Origin: Hymenopus coronatus
Lineage: Eukaryota > Arthropoda > Insecta > Mantodea > Hymenopodidae
Assembly (NCBI GenBank): GCA_030762935.1
Contig: CM060881.1
Span: 102,686,501-102,750,500, forward strand
Direction: 5' to 3'
DNA: 64,000 nucleotides
Of the stretch, positions 44,261-55,789 are shown piece after piece; within the stretch, counting starts at the first letter, position 1; every line of letters starts with the position of its first letter. The notes below the pieces were generated by a model. It worked only from the letters and a program-made list of their open reading frames with translations, had not been told where the DNA came from and ran no database searches. A program made the position numbers and the translations under genes.

Positions 44261-44869
44261 CGTTAATAATCTGTATTAGCCAAAGGATCTATAAAACATC
44301 TATTTCAATGTATCCGATAACATTTTTATAGGTGGAGTAAGCAAAATTAAAGGTAAAGCATAATCCAGCATTAAAATATACCCCTATAAAGACATTTAAG
44401 TTTTAATCTTGTGAAAGTCACAAGGAGTAGCTTAACTCAAAGGTGAGCTGTCTGATAAATACAAATTTTCGTATTTAAGTCCAATCGTATTAAGAGGTTT
44501 GGCAACAATTTTAAGGAATGCTTCAATACCCCAATGAGACCTGAATACAGAATATTTGTATTATTTCCTCACAAATATTTCTAACGTTTTTCTTTTTGAA
44601 ATAGCTTATCTAAGGTAATCAAATGGATATTTCCAGGATTCTGCCAATTAATATAATTTGTTATTTGGAATTATAATTACAGAATATTCTGTATTTCATA
44701 TCCAAGTATCTCCTAAATTGAAGATATACTAGGTTGTAATATATGAGCTCTAGGTAAAACATTCTCTATTTTACGCTTATTTTTCGTCATTACACATCAA
44801 TGCCTTAGTTGTGTAGTCACCTTACTTGCTTCAGTAACCTTCTGATGAATGTTAACATGTGGCATTGTT
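44261..44869. other. Unassigned DNA, perhaps an old HER fragment
   Basis: 44450-44640 has faint forward similarity to the HER middle, but too little to be sure. Nothing else was seen. Confidence 0.3.
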
Positions 44870-45105
44870 CAATGTTATTTGTTTATTTATTTATTTTGAG
44901 CTTAACGTCCTTATCCTGGTTGATCATATCGGTGGATGCTCAAATGATCTCGGGGTCCTTGGAGCTTAAAGTTACTCGACATTCGTCTTCTCAGGATAAG
45001 GGAAAATCCCGAACAAACCTTATACATGCAACTCACTCCAAGTGAGATTCAAACTCACGACCCTTTGAATGTGAAGCAGACACGCTAACACCACACTACC
45101 GAGGT
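44870..45105 (-). repeat. tRNA-derived SINE family F
   Basis: On the minus strand the head is CACCTCGGTAGTGTGGTGTT with B-box-like GAGTTTGAATCTC (about 45056-45044). The body is CGGGATTTTCCCTTATCCTG and GAGAAGACGAATGTCGAG, and the tail is ATAAGGACGTTAAGCTCAAA. It matches 43073-43308 in order. The plus frame 44809-45045 is a shadow. Confidence 0.8.
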
Positions 45106-46254
45106 GGGTATTATTTATTTTATTGGTATTGATTAAATCTAAAGATGAAATGTTAATTATAAAAGCACACACTATAGCATGAATGTGATATGGTTGTGAA
45201 ACAGTGAGTGAAATGCAAGAGGTGAAGATTGAGTGAAATCAGTTTATATAAAGAAGGTGAAGAAGTGCAAATAACCTGATATTTAGTAGAGAACAACGAG
45301 CATAGCAGATAAATCAAATCGTAACAATTTTTTCCGGTTACTGCTCGTAATTGAATTTGGCAAAAGAAGCACAAATTTCAGCGTCTAATGTCCTCTGAAC
45401 GCTGCGTTGTTTCTCTTGTGTTTACATATGTCACGCAGCATTCAACTTTTCTGTTAGTACAACTCGCACATCCCTGACCTGTATTCAGTGTCTCACAGTG
45501 AGAAAATGAGGCAACAATCCAGTCTCACATTTTCCTGTACACAATGAATGGTTTTACATATGCTCAATTAGCATAAATGCACTTAATTTACTCTGAAACT
45601 AGGGAATGTGTAAGTGCTGCGAGGGACTCGTTTCATTGTCAATTTCTAAATCACCTTCCCAAAAGAAGAACGTTACTGCGGTGTATCAAAGGATCTATGA
45701 ACACATGATTTTTAATTCTCTACTTGATGTAGTGTAGAGGTTTAATATTTCATTTCTCACTATGTAGGAGCAATGAGGATGCTTTTGACATTTCTAGAAC
45801 GGAAGTGCAAATGCTTACATGCTGGTTTATGTATTTGTTCAATAAAATAGAGTATAATAATATAATAAAATTGTGATCAATGTTTTTAAGTTGAACTATG
45901 AATACATTGTGAATCACACACTATTTTATGAAAACTATGGTCACGTAGGTTGAAGTTTCAATATTCCTTTCTCGTATCACACCGCCTATAATCTAGCAGA
46001 GCAAAGAGCAGAAGAGAGTCAATTGTTTTACTATGGTGTAAATAATTGCTGGCGCCTGAGTTACGAAATAGTAGGTATACTAAAACATTGTGAAATTTTC
46101 CTCATGAGCATAATTTTAGAGAGCAGCGAAAAAACTGCAAATACTGGGTAATCACATTTTTCTGAAACGCTTTTACAAATAGTCGCACTTATTAATTTAC
46201 CTCCAACTCTGTACGTGTGTGTTTGTGTGTGTATGTGTGTGTGTATGTGTAACA
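45106..46254. other. Unassigned DNA with a GT microsatellite
   Basis: A (GT)n-rich run lies at 46214-46250. The minus frames at 45153-45374 and 46061-46255 have no recognised domain. Nothing else was seen. Confidence 0.35.
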
Positions 46255-46370
46255 TCAGAAGAGTCAGACTGAAAAATACAATTCCACAGCCGGGAATCTT
46301 ACCCGGGTCTCCCGGTCTTCATCCAGAGACTCTTATCACATTCCGATGTGATATCAAATTCCCCGGTTAA
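46255..46370 (-). repeat. tRNA-like SINE head
   Basis: On the minus strand GAAGACCGGGAGACCCGGGT and AGATTCCCGGCTGTGGAATT form a T-arm/B-box-like segment, followed by TGTATTTTTCAGTCTGACTC. The downstream part (CAGTCTGACTC) resembles the CATTCTGAGCC and CATTCTAACTC of family G. The A-box is poor. Confidence 0.5.
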
Positions 46371-47024
46371 TTTGTACTTTTTCAGCTAAACCACAAAGAG
46401 ATTGCCAGTTAAAATAAGGCTTTTCTTTGAGATGTGCGTCGCATCGATATACGAAGATCACTTCACAAGTCATGGCAACTATTTTATATACTTTGAATAA
46501 TCGAATATGTGGTTATTGTGATATATGCATTTAAAAGAATGTTGTTCACAGTACGAGATGCCACCAACAGATGACGTCTTGAATGCATTGGCAAGTGCCA
46601 ATAGACACATGCAAACATTGGTATCCTAGAGACTGTGTTCCAAGACGTCACTAAAGTTGAACAACGAACATACATAAAAATTTCATTTTTGCGTGGCAAA
46701 TTTGTGGAAAACTTGGGATATTTTTTTGTAAGTCGTTAGCTCGTAAGAGTATTGCGCATATGTTCTCTTACGAGTTAAATACCTTCAATAATTGTTCATA
46801 TGTAATACGAATAAAACAATGATCACTATCTACGAATCTTTCAATGTCCATAGAACCTTGTACTTGAATCCTAATTTAGTACCAGGATTACGAAAAACAT
46901 TCCAACGAAATTCAATTGCATAACCTGAGTTTTTTCCTTCAGCTTTATTGACTGATAAAAATAGCTGCCATGACTTCTGAAATGACCCTCGTATGCGAAT
47001 CAATTGGGGAATTTAATATCACGT
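46371..47024. other. Unassigned DNA
   Basis: The minus frame 46484-46699 has no recognised domain. Nothing called. Confidence 0.35.
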
Positions 47025-47160
47025 CGGGATGCTATCATGATAGATCAGTGGTAACAGTAACTGAAGGAGATCGGAAAATCCGTGGTTCAAATAACGCCTC
47101 CGGCAATGTATTTTTCATTCTAACTCTTTGCTTTTCCAACTATTGTCTTACATACAGCTT
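47025..47160 (+). repeat. tRNA-derived SINE family G
   Basis: A-box-like TGATAGATCAGTGGTAACAG, then B-box-like GTGGTTCAAATAACG (about 47091-47105), then CGGCAATGTATTTTTCATTC. It matches the reversed copies at 57040-57130 and 58380-58545. The plus frame 46970-47167 is a shadow. Confidence 0.7.
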
Positions 47161-47403
47161 GTTGTAAAAACAGTTAGCTACTTAACCTATTTATTGTTTT
47201 GATTTTTGGATTGTCAAGCTCATAACATATTTTGTTAAAACCTATAAATTCTATTCTGTGTCAATAGGCGAACTTATTAATAAATGATACTAATAAATAG
47301 GTTTCCTTGAAACTGGAATCCGCAAAGAATGTCACATGAATATTTGTAATAAGATGCAGTTTTTAACGTTTTAGACGAACAGTTATACTATTTTACTAAG
47401 TAT
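47161..47403. other. Unassigned DNA
   Basis: Nothing recognised. Confidence 0.35.
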
Positions 47404-48232
47404 CAAAATCTGATGTGTTCCATTCACATGACTTTCTCTACTTCTCTGTAACAAAGTGTTATTAAAAAGCTTATTCTTCTAACTACTTCATGATAATCGA
47501 GATAAACATTAGCGGAAATTCTTTCTTGTAAGTAGAAAGGAAATAATGGAGCATACTAAGCTAAAACGATAGTCAAACATTTTAAAAGCTGGTTGCTATG
47601 TGGATGAAATCCTTTCTTTGCATTGCATGTAGTTGAAAAATTCCCCTGTGTGAAAAGTTTAAGTACTTTAAAACTGAAACCAATAATAAGGAATATATAA
47701 AAAATGGTCAACTCTACGAAAAAAATGTATATGACATAAATTGTGGTTAGAACGAGATCTACATCTTTTTTTGGAGTTTTTGTCTCTCTAACGGTTTACT
47801 AGTTATGTGAAACCCAACAAAATTAATCGAGAATAAAGATGTCTTCAGAGGCCATTCTCACAAAATTCAGGATATAAATTATAATTCTTATGTAAATAAA
47901 TATCTTTAATATACGGTATTTTAATAAAATCGTTAGAGCAATTTATGAGAAAATCAACAATTTTGAAATTTTTTCGACGTAAATTTTTTCTTTCTGGTGA
48001 GGGATTTTCCACCAAGCCTTCATGTCGCATCCTTGGAATATACTAAACTTATATACCAAGTTTGGTACTTTACTTAGTTCATAGACACTTACGGATCTTT
48101 TTCTAACTTTTTTTTTGATTCTGGGGACCCGAAAACGTCTATTTCCGGTGAAATCTCGTTATTGAATTTTTGAATGGAATACAATACTTTCTCTATACAC
48201 TATGTAAATAGTACTTATAAAGAAAGTAAAAA
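47404..48232 (-). repeat. HER copy, full length
   Basis: The left end is AAAATCTGATGTGTTCCATT with CACATGACTTTCTCTAC. Then come TTGATAATCGAGATAAACAT-type sequence, CTAACGGTTTACTAGTTATG, TCTTCAGAGGCCATTCTCAC, TTCATGTCGCATCCTTGGAA, ATACCAAGTTTGGTACTTTA and GTGAAATCTCGTTATTGAAT. The right end is a hairpin remnant CTCTATACACTATGTAAATA with AGAAAGTAAAAAA. Length is about 829 bp. Confidence 0.92.
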
Positions 48233-49849
48233 ATCATCCTGTTTTCTACTTTTATCTTTTTTTCTATTTACAGGTACACGAAACGGTAGTGTGAAGAAGA
48301 AACTCAAATATCCTCCAGTTTTCTTGCAATAGTAAGTAACAAAACTGTTAGAAATAACATGATGTTAAAAGTATAAATGTATAGATGTTAGTGTATTTCT
48401 CTTATATACATATGTACAATCGGAAAAATTGTTTCCGTTAATTTTCATTTGTTTCACTTATAAAAACAGATGGTCCCGATTTCGTTCCAAAGTATGTTGC
48501 TTTTTGTGTGTAGCTAATTTCTGAGATAAAACCGTTGATCACGTATGCCTGTTACAATTATAAAACATGTAACTATAACTGGAATAATCCCACTGCTATA
48601 CCATATTTCTAGCACTTCATATTTTTCCATCGCTACAAAATTGAGTTGCATATCAAAGTATCTGAATGTTCACAGTTTAAAGCAAACAAATGTCGCTGAA
48701 CGTTCTAAAGCTGTTTTGTGTTCTGGGTTTCAAATATCCTTTAGGAACGCTATTCAGTAAAATTGTTCGGTGATAAAACGTGACAAGAGTAACTTTTTTC
48801 TAAAATATCTAAACGATGCATAAAAAAAAATCAAGATTTCGGTTCCTCAATTCCTACAGCGTTATTTGAGCATCTTTGAAAATTTTAGGATAGAAGTATT
48901 AATTGCGAACCAAATCAACAGGAACAAGATTAATATCATACGAAAAGCGTAATGAAAAGATAAACTTCAAGTATGTCCTTGAGAAATGTGTTCCTGTTAC
49001 GAAAATACGTAGTTGTTGTGCGCAAAAGTTCTAGATCACAATTTTTTTTCTCCGTAAGGTTATATACCAACCTTTGATTCCACCCAGTAAAAGTTCTCTG
49101 TGTGACTGACCTCAAAAACAATCCAGAAGAAAAAATTAACTATGATTTATAATCAATGAGAAATAAAGGGGTGATTCGGATGTCGCGTCTGTAAAGAAGT
49201 TTCACCGCCAGACTAGGCGTAATAATTAGTCAACCTTTGGGTAAAGCGGAGTGATCAAATTTGCTCGATGCTTCTGTGGATCGCCTGCTGTACACTGCTA
49301 CACCAACTGCGCGAAAAGTAAAAACAGAAAATTCCTTCAGTGCTTTGGCCATATGCAACATTTTGCGTTTGAAACTCCTAATCCACCTTTCATAGATTAA
49401 TACACCTATTGTTGGTTGATGATTGGTAGAACAATAATACCTCGAAAATCAATCTATGTATATCTATGTTCTAAGGTTTGGGGATAATTAGTTGTAACAT
49501 AAACAGTTGCAAAACATATTGTAGAATTAGCATGACACTAGCTTCTTAATTTGCTTAATACCATTGTAACACATTGTAATGCTAACAGTATGAGAGTTAA
49601 TTTTTGTAAAGAAAACATTTCACATTAATAGTAGTGAATAGTCAACTTGGTAATTATTTGGAATGGAACGCACTCCGGAAAAACAAATCTTCTCCTTGGT
49701 AGCTGTCGTATTCACTTGCATGGGTTGCGTAATGAAGCTGAAAATTGAATTTTCTGAGTAGAGAACTTTGCCGAAAACTGAACACTTATTCCGCCACTCT
49801 ATAGACACATAAGATTCCTCCTAAACCCAGTTCAGCCTTAAGTTGATTC
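48233..49849. other. Unassigned DNA
   Basis: No familiar repeat was recognised over 1.6 kb. Frames at 48545-48760 (plus), 48936-49121 and 49620-49808 (minus) have no domain. Confidence 0.4.
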
Positions 49850-50900
49850 TCGCCTAAACAAAACCAGGCAACCAGTGCACCGTTGCAATGTAGCCTTCCG
49901 CCATTTCCGCCAGAAATACTGTCATATTTTCTCGACGAACACGTGGCGTGCACACATAGCATATTGTAATGTAAAACGAACGTAGCCCTTATTCCGATAA
50001 TTTAAACGATAGCTAAATTATTCTGTTACTCTGATAGTCGTATCAAAATAAATGCGTGCACATGTAATAATTACATCTAAAAACACGTGCGAAAAAATAA
50101 ATAATATGCATGCAATAACTTACATTTATTCACTCTCTGGAAGCGGCTGTAGTCCCTCCAGATCTGAGCTGTTTGTGCTGATGCTTTCCAATTCAAGTTT
50201 GTTAACTGCAAGTTCGAACTGCAAGCAACCGTTACTATGTAAACAATTTGCGGAAATAATTAGGTGACTCATACGAATTGCATGCTGGGTCTTATAGCTC
50301 TGTTTAACGGTATAAATCGACGTTTGTTAAACTCGTAGGTATTTGTATACAATATTACACCATTTAAGAATAAATTTATTCTGCCATTTAGATTATTAGC
50401 ATGGTATTACATTACTGCGCGCTATGCTACTGTGTTGTACTGCGGTCCACTGACCAAGTGGATCGGTTTTGGCGGGGATCATTCTGAGAGTGAATAGAAA
50501 ATAGTTAGGAATAGACGTAAGAGTTAATGGCCTGTGTGGTGAATTGTTTCTGTTCCCGACATTGTAAACTAGCGCACGACACATTGTACAATGAAGACAG
50601 AGTGACACGTGTTTACCCACTACATATACAAAGTAAACAGCCTTGCTTCATCACAAAATCAGGCAAGTGCTGGCGCTTGCGCTGGACCAATGCAACCTAA
50701 TACGGCCTTCTGTAGCAATGGATGAAGAAATGTTTGCGTGTTTAGTTAAACTGAACGACATTTATGTGTGTGGTTTCTTCAGCGACATGGAAACGAAGAC
50801 AGAAGGACATTCGTCTTTAGTTCCAGTTTTAGCAGCTGTATATTAATTTTATGCACAACAGCACTCCGCTAATGGAAAGATACAGCTTGTAATGTTACTC
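49850..50900. other. Less AT-rich stretch, possible host sequence
   Basis: Composition is more balanced than the flanks and no known repeat is evident. It contains short frames with ordinary amino-acid composition (minus 50126-50272, plus 50643-50846) and a good splice-donor-like GTAAGT on the minus strand at 50124-50119. The window gives no homology, so a promoter or exon is only a possibility. Confidence 0.3.
50126..50272 (-). CDS. Possible small ORF or exon, unknown
   Basis: From an ATG at 50272 to a TAA at 50126 the minus strand encodes 48 residues with a plausible soluble composition: FELAVNKLELESISTNSSDL then EGLQPLPESE. It has no recognised domain. A donor-like AAT/GTAAGT follows the stop within 10 bases, so this could be a 5' exon with a short upstream frame rather than a complete protein. 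Composition is the only support, because no repeat copy or homolog is visible. A chance frame remains quite possible. Confidence 0.2.
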   Translation of the reverse strand: MSHLIISANCLHSNGCLQFELAVNKLELESISTNSSDLEGLQPLPESE

Positions 50901-51329
50901 TTTGATCGTTTGGTTATATTTCGACAGAGATAAACACTTCACCAATCCAGTGGTTAGAATTTTGCCCATAAAGCACAGTAGTTTGCGCTGGCAAAGGGTA
51001 GGGCTACATTTGTCATTGTGGATATAAATTGGTGCTTTCCATCATAGGCGACCTTTTATGCACCTCATTTTATCTAACTTACAGAAGTATTAATTTTTCA
51101 AAATAGCATGATATGAAAATTTGGAAATATTATGATTCAAATATTTTGTATTATTTCTCGAATATATGCATATAATACGTATAAATGCTATATTTTCTGT
51201 TACATATGCATTCTTTATTTCTTTCTCAATCACCTACAGTAAGAAGAACTACAGGATTTTTTAAAAAATCGGTTCCAATACATAAGTTTTTAGACTCGAT
51301 AAATTAAAAAGACAAACACATTAATAACA
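50901..51329. other. Unassigned AT-rich DNA
   Basis: Nothing recognised. Confidence 0.35.
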
Positions 51330-51545
51330 GAAGTCCTATGTATCTATGTGTATGTGCACAGCATACTTCAAAGTAAAAATCGGCTAAGTCCCAAACTTTT
51401 TAATTAATTTCAATATTTTCTGAAGATGTGACAGGAGAATTTTTAATAAAATTTCCCACATTAAACTATTACTTACAAGAAATGCTTTCGAAAATTCGAA
51501 ATAGCTTTTACGTTTTTTTTAAAATGGCATATAAATATTAAAGGT
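51330..51545 (+). repeat. HER fragment, diverged
   Basis: GTATCTATGTGTATGTGCAC at the microsatellite position, AAAAATCGGCTAAGTCCCAA, GATGTGACAGGAGAATTTTT and AACTATTACTTACAAGAAAT follow the family order. Both ends are missing. A diverged hairpin-like CTACCTACTATGTACATCCG lies further on at 51702 but is not clearly part of the same copy. Confidence 0.6.
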
Positions 51546-52299
51546 GTTTCAACTCCTCGCATTACCAAGATAACAAAAGGATAGCCATTTAAAAACCGAA
51601 TAAGGATTTGCCATTTCAAAAAGGGAAATCAATTTAATAAACAGTAAAAGAGAATTATCTCGGAAATGAACTACACAAAAAAGAGAAACAATATATTGAC
51701 AATCTCTACCTACTATGTACATCCGTGACAAAAAAAAAAAGGACAAAAAAGTAATGTCAAGATCCCCAAATTTTTTTCAATTTCCACACGGCACAGGCCC
51801 TTGTGTACACCATCCGCGATAGAGAAAACTACCACAAAACCTACTGAGCGATTCCAAAGATAGTGGTTTCATATAACCTGTTATAGCTCCGTATTTTTAA
51901 CGTTTTGTTCTTAATTTTCAACAATATTTATTTTCATAATTTTTCAAACATAATTATTGTATTCGAATGTGTATAGCTTTAAACGAGTTACACCTAATTC
52001 TAAATTATTGTTAACTAATCTGTATACTATATTTTCACAATTAATTTGTTTTAAAGGACACAAATTATATTATGGGCCAACCCCAGGAAAACTAAAGTAT
52101 AAATTATGTACTACATATTATCATTGGCCTGTATAACAATTAGTGTTTGTGAGTAAAAATAAATTTAAGGAAAGTGTAAAAATTAAATATCTTGATATGC
52201 TATTAAGAATTAGTTAAAAGACGCAAATCAGAGGCGAATTTGTCTGAAAATATAGCTTATGTTGCGCTCTTGCTCTTGTTTAAAACAAATAGTAGATTC
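51546..52299. other. Unassigned DNA
   Basis: The minus frame 51549-51746 has no recognised domain. A poly-A run of about 12 lies near 51731. Nothing called. Confidence 0.35.
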
Positions 52300-52345
52300 A
52301 GCAATTAAAGTGAACTTATATGAAACTCTAATTAGACCTGTAGCA
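52300..52345 (+). pseudogene. LINE RT motif fragment
   Basis: The plus strand encodes LYETLIRPVAIL (about 52319-52354), close to the L..TLIRPV..YG motif that follows the catalytic domain in many non-LTR retrotransposons. The expected YG.ETW is absent, because the next segment is the GC-rich repeat. Only about 15 residues can be recognised. Confidence 0.4.
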
Positions 52346-52850
52346 ATACTTAGCTAAGAATCGGGGATAGGATAGAATACGGTCGGAGTATATTCGGCAT
52401 CGAATCTGAGATCATTATACCTATGCCCCACAAAGGGACCCTCGGGAGGTAAGGATGAGGTGAGAGAATATATCGGGCGACCGTACCAGGAATGACAGTG
52501 TGTCTACAGTTTCCAAGTTGGTTTCCCCACAGTCGAGAGGCAGAGAGACACCAGCTCCCCCGCCAGGAACGGTTCTCATTACCGCAACCAACCGACTTTG
52601 GAAGATGGAACACCGAGCACCATCGCAGACACTCCAAAAACCAACGGGATGAAGGATGAATAAAATACCAATGGAAATACATGAAGGAACAAGAAATTAT
52701 GGGGTGAAAGAAATTTACCTAGACTTCGCTAGATGACCCGGGGAAACCTTCGAAAAAACCCAGGCAGGCCGACCACGGAAGTGAAACCCAACTTCCCGAA
52801 TGCGGGCTACAGACGGAATCACCTGAGCCATCTCACTCGGTAAATAATGA
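52346..52850 (-). repeat. GC-rich tRNA-SINE-like repeat
   Basis: On the minus strand GGTGATTCCGTCTGTAGCCC, GCATTCGGGAAGTTGGGTTT, CGTGGTCGGCCTGCCTGGGT and TTCCCCGGGTCATCTAGCG form a head. A long body follows (GTTTTTGGAGTGTCTGCGAT, CGAGGGTCCCTTTGTGGGGC). It contrasts strongly with the AT-rich flanks. No second copy is visible here. The minus frame 52350-52682 (110 codons) has no recognised domain and is treated as part of the repeat. Confidence 0.45.
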
Positions 52851-52865
52851 TATATTTGCCATTTT

Positions 52866-53156
52866 GCGTTCTCTACACGTACTAGATACATAGCATATAG
52901 GGAAGGTGTTGTATTCCACCTAAAAATTCGATACCGAGATTTCACCTAAAATATATGTTTTGGGACCCCCTGAATATAAAAAGAGACATTTATAGAACAA
53001 TGTCCGTGCGTGTGTGTCTGTGAGCAGCATAGCTCAAAAACTAGAGGTCCGTTTAATATCAAATTTCAAGTTTCAGTTCAGTATCTTCCACGGAGGCTAT
53101 ACAAACATTTTCAAGAAAATCCCCCACCTCCAACTACCCTTTACATGGAAAAACTC
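52866..53156 (+). repeat. HER copy, first third, cut by a SINE
   Basis: GTTCTCTACACGTACTAGAT with an imperfect palindrome, then GTGTTGTATTCCACCTAAAA, ATTCGATACCGAGATTTCAC, GTGCGTGTGTGTCTGTG, AGCTCAAAAACTAGAGGTCC and CCCTTTACATGGAA, where it stops at the start of a SINE. I could not find the remaining two thirds after the SINE, so either the copy was truncated or the rest was deleted. Confidence 0.9.
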
Positions 53157-53159
53157 TAA

Positions 53160-53395
53160 GGCCGCGCCATGGCCGAGGTATACCATTAGCCTCTCGCCTA
53201 GACTGCCCGGGTTCGATCCCAAGCAACGCATGTGAGATTTGTAGTGGACAAAGCGGCGCAGGTGCGGGTTTTCTCCGAGTTCTCCGGTTCCCTCCACCAT
53301 CGCATTCCACCGGTGCTCCATCTTCACTCCATGTATCACCAGTGCCATCGCCTGCGGTGCCATGGTAGTAAACGCGGGCGTTAAACACTATAAAA
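53160..53395 (+). repeat. SINE family A, best copy
   Basis: The tRNA-like head GGCCGCGCCATGGCCGAGGT (A-box TGGCCGAGG) and B-box GGGTTCGATCCCAAG (53208-53222) have tRNA-like spacing. Body: GTGAGATTTGTAGTGGACAA, GGGTTTTCTCCGAGTTCTCC and CACCATCGCATTCCACCGGT. Tail A: ACCAGTGCCATCGCCTGCGG, CATGGTAGTAAACGCGGGCG and TTAAACACTATAAA. Overlapping frames on both strands (53014-53466) are shadows. Confidence 0.93.
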
Positions 53396-53511
53396 TGGAG
53401 GATAAGTTTGGTGAGCCAAATGTTAAATCCTTCATTAAACTTTCTAAATTCAGCTGACTGTGACATGTAGGGTGCATGAGAACCATAGAAAGCATTACAT
53501 TTTTACCTCAC

Positions 53512-54362
53512 AAAAAATCTGTTGTGTTCCATTCACACAACTTTCTCTATCTGTTCTGCAAACAAACTATTCTTAAAAACTGTTATATTTTTAATCTACT
53601 TCATTATAATACCGATAAACATCAGTAGAATTGGGCTTAATACTTGAAGTAGAGGGTAGAAGGTCTGTAAGTAGAAGGGAAATAAGGGAGTACACTAGGC
53701 TAAAGCGACAGTCAAATATTTTAAAAGCTGGTCGCTGAGTTAAACACTTCAAATTCAGTTCTTTTTAAATTTCCATGAGAAAAATAAAATATATACACGA
53801 AAGGCTACTTTCCATTTGAGAAAGGTTTAAGTCGTTTAAAACTGAAACTAATAAAATAGAATATCTCGGAAACGGCTAACTCTAAGCAAATTTACATGGC
53901 CAAATTGTGTCTTTTAACGAGATATACATTTTTGTGTAGTAAGTTATTGTTTATATCTTACGGTTTACCAGTCATATAAAAGTCATCAAGAATAAATAGG
54001 GCTTCTGAATCTATTCCCGGAAAACTAAAGATATACGTTGCACTTGCCATGAAGATGACTTAATGAATGTTACTTTAATCAAATTCGTTAGAGACATTTT
54101 TGAGAAAACACAAATTTTCAAAAATTCTTTCAAGTAAAGGTATTTTTGGGTGAGGTATTTTCCTTAAAATATTCGTTTTGCATCCTTAGATACCACGTTT
54201 GCTATTGAATTTTTAGTGTTTGAGTTATGCTGTCCACAGACACACAGTGCCACTTTTAGATTCAGAGGTCCCAAAATATGTATTTCTGATGAAATATCGG
54301 CGTCACATTTCTGTTAGAAGACAATACCTTCTTTATTTAATATGTACATTGTACATTAAGGT
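53512..54362 (-). repeat. HER copy, full length
   Basis: The left end is AAAAAATCTGTTGTGTTCCA with TTCACACAACTTTCTCTA. Then come AATATCTCGGAAACGGCTAA, TTACGGTTTACCAGTCATAT, ATAGGGCTTCTGAATCTATT, CTTTGCATCC-type sequence and TGCTGTCCACAGACACACAG. The right end is a decayed hairpin CTTTATTTAATATGTACATT. Length is about 850 bp. Confidence 0.9.
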
Positions 54363-54610
54363 ACAATAATAAAAGGAGGACCATGATCTTAATGGATGGA
54401 TTTCGTATAATGTGATCTGGCAATGTTTGAAATCCGGAATTCGAAGAAACGGGCACAGCATCGTTAGGAATAGAAGAGAATCATTTATGAAGTCAAGGAT
54501 CCCTAAGGTTGTAGTACTAAAAAAAAGAAAATGTGTATTTACAGTCAAACTTCGATATCGAATTTTTGGGTGGAATTAAATAACGTCTCTGTTAAGTACA
54601 TTGTACTCTC
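54363..54610 (+). repeat. Composite unit, copy 1: LINE tail joined to HER hairpin end
   Basis: After the HER end comes a segment of about 170 bp (AAGGAGGACCATGATCTTAA, TGTGATCTGGCAATGTTTGA, GAATCATTTATGAAGTCAAG), then the hairpin-proximal HER piece TCGATATCGAATTTTTGGGT (reverse orientation) with GTACATTGTACT. The same join occurs at 55128-55396. The middle is a decayed version of the LINE tail in copy 2. No open frame remains here. Confidence 0.75.
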
Positions 54611-55078
54611 AAATACATTAAATATGCATCTGGCAACACTTATCGTAAGACGGGGAATTTTTGCTGACTCAGCCAATGTCTTCCACTTTTTTGCTATGGT
54701 CATAAAAACATATTGGACAGACCACGTTACCGAAGAGAAGCAGATACATATGGAACGTAACTTGCGACAAATGAAATTCTGAGTTCCGCACTGGTGATCC
54801 TCAAGCTCTGTAGTTCAACAATATTCGACCCCTCTCACTAGGTGATAGAAAATTAGATTTTTTTTTCTAATGGCAAAATAATACGCACACGTGGTGGACT
54901 AAATTAACACATTCTTTGGGAGCATCAAGCGGGGTTGAGAGAGATAGGGCTGGATTACCCAATCGGTTTTGGCTTTTCCTACTCGCATGGCATGTAGTAC
55001 CAGAATGACACCAATGAAAATCATCGTGAGACCCGAGTACTTGTGAAACGTTCACATTTTCGGCAAAATCACAGCCCC
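54611..55078. other. Unassigned DNA
   Basis: Lies between the two composite units. The frames at 54531-54782 and 54867-55055 have no recognised domain. Confidence 0.35.
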
Positions 55079-55396
55079 CAGGTATATTTTTATTTTCTTT
55101 GAGGGTACTTACGTCCTAGAGAAAGTAAAAACTGGGGGTATAAGATTAGGAGGAAGATCACGATTTCGATGAACGGATTACGTGGAATGTGGTCTGGCGA
55201 TGTTTGGAATCCAGAATTGGACAAAGAGGTACAGGAGAGTGAGCAATGGAGGAGAATCATTAATAAAGTCAAGGCTCTCTGGGCTATGTACAAGGAAGAA
55301 AAATGTGTATTTCCAGTAAAATCTCGTATAGAATTTTTGGGTGAAATAGAGTAGCTTCTCTGCCTATGTACTATGCACGACGTAGAGAAAGTAAAA
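55079..55396 (+). repeat. Composite unit, copy 2: LINE C-terminal tail joined to HER hairpin end
   Basis: A HER hairpin remnant (TATTTTCTTTGAGGGTACTT then CTAGAGAAAGTAAAAACTGG) precedes a frame encoding GRRKITISMNGLRGMW-like sequence and SEQWRRIINKVKALWAMYKE (about 55235-55300 for the Trp-Arg-Arg part). In many LINE ORF2 proteins the C-terminus has a GRPK..W..G..DM...QDR..WRRI...K pattern, and this is a degraded match (known family pattern, by-eye comparison). It then joins GTGTATTTCCAGTAAAATCT and AATTTTTGGGTGAAATAGAG, the reversed HER end, closing with TAGAGAAAGTAAAA at 55383. The 195-codon minus frame 55090-55677 reads across this unit and is not a gene. Confidence 0.65.
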
Positions 55397-55789
55397 GTGC
55401 TTTCCCAGCAGTTACTGATCTGTATTCTATGTTGTGTTGCGGAGGTAGGATTAGGGGAATGTTTGTAGAAGTGGTCAGAGTTCAACTCCCTTCCACTGAG
55501 GTGGTTGGAGCACAGTTTACTCTTGTAGGTCGTTATGTTTGCACATATGATTTGTAGCTCCGCAAAGTGAGAACCGAAACTGCAGTATAGCCAACTTCTA
55601 CACAATTTATGGTCAGGAGAAGCGGCGGGTAGTCCTCGAAATAAGGGAGTTAACGTGTTTGTCATCATAATGAACACCGAGTTTGTGTTATATATAACTG
55701 TCCTGTGGAGCGTCTACAGAAGTTTCTTCCTAAAGAAATACTTTATTACCACTTTTTTAAAATACTAAATTTTATATTAATATGATGAC
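55397..55789. other. Unassigned DNA
   Basis: The plus frame 55366-55557 and the end of the long minus frame have no recognised domain. Nothing called. Confidence 0.35.

Noticed and set aside
50643..50846. 67-codon plus frame with ordinary composition
   Set aside because: No domain and an unclear start. Kept only as part of the possible host stretch at 49.85-50.90 kb.
55090..55677. Longest open frame in the window (195 codons, minus strand)
   Set aside because: It runs across a LINE tail, a HER hairpin end and unassigned DNA, and the peptide has no domain. The repeat parts are non-coding in other copies.
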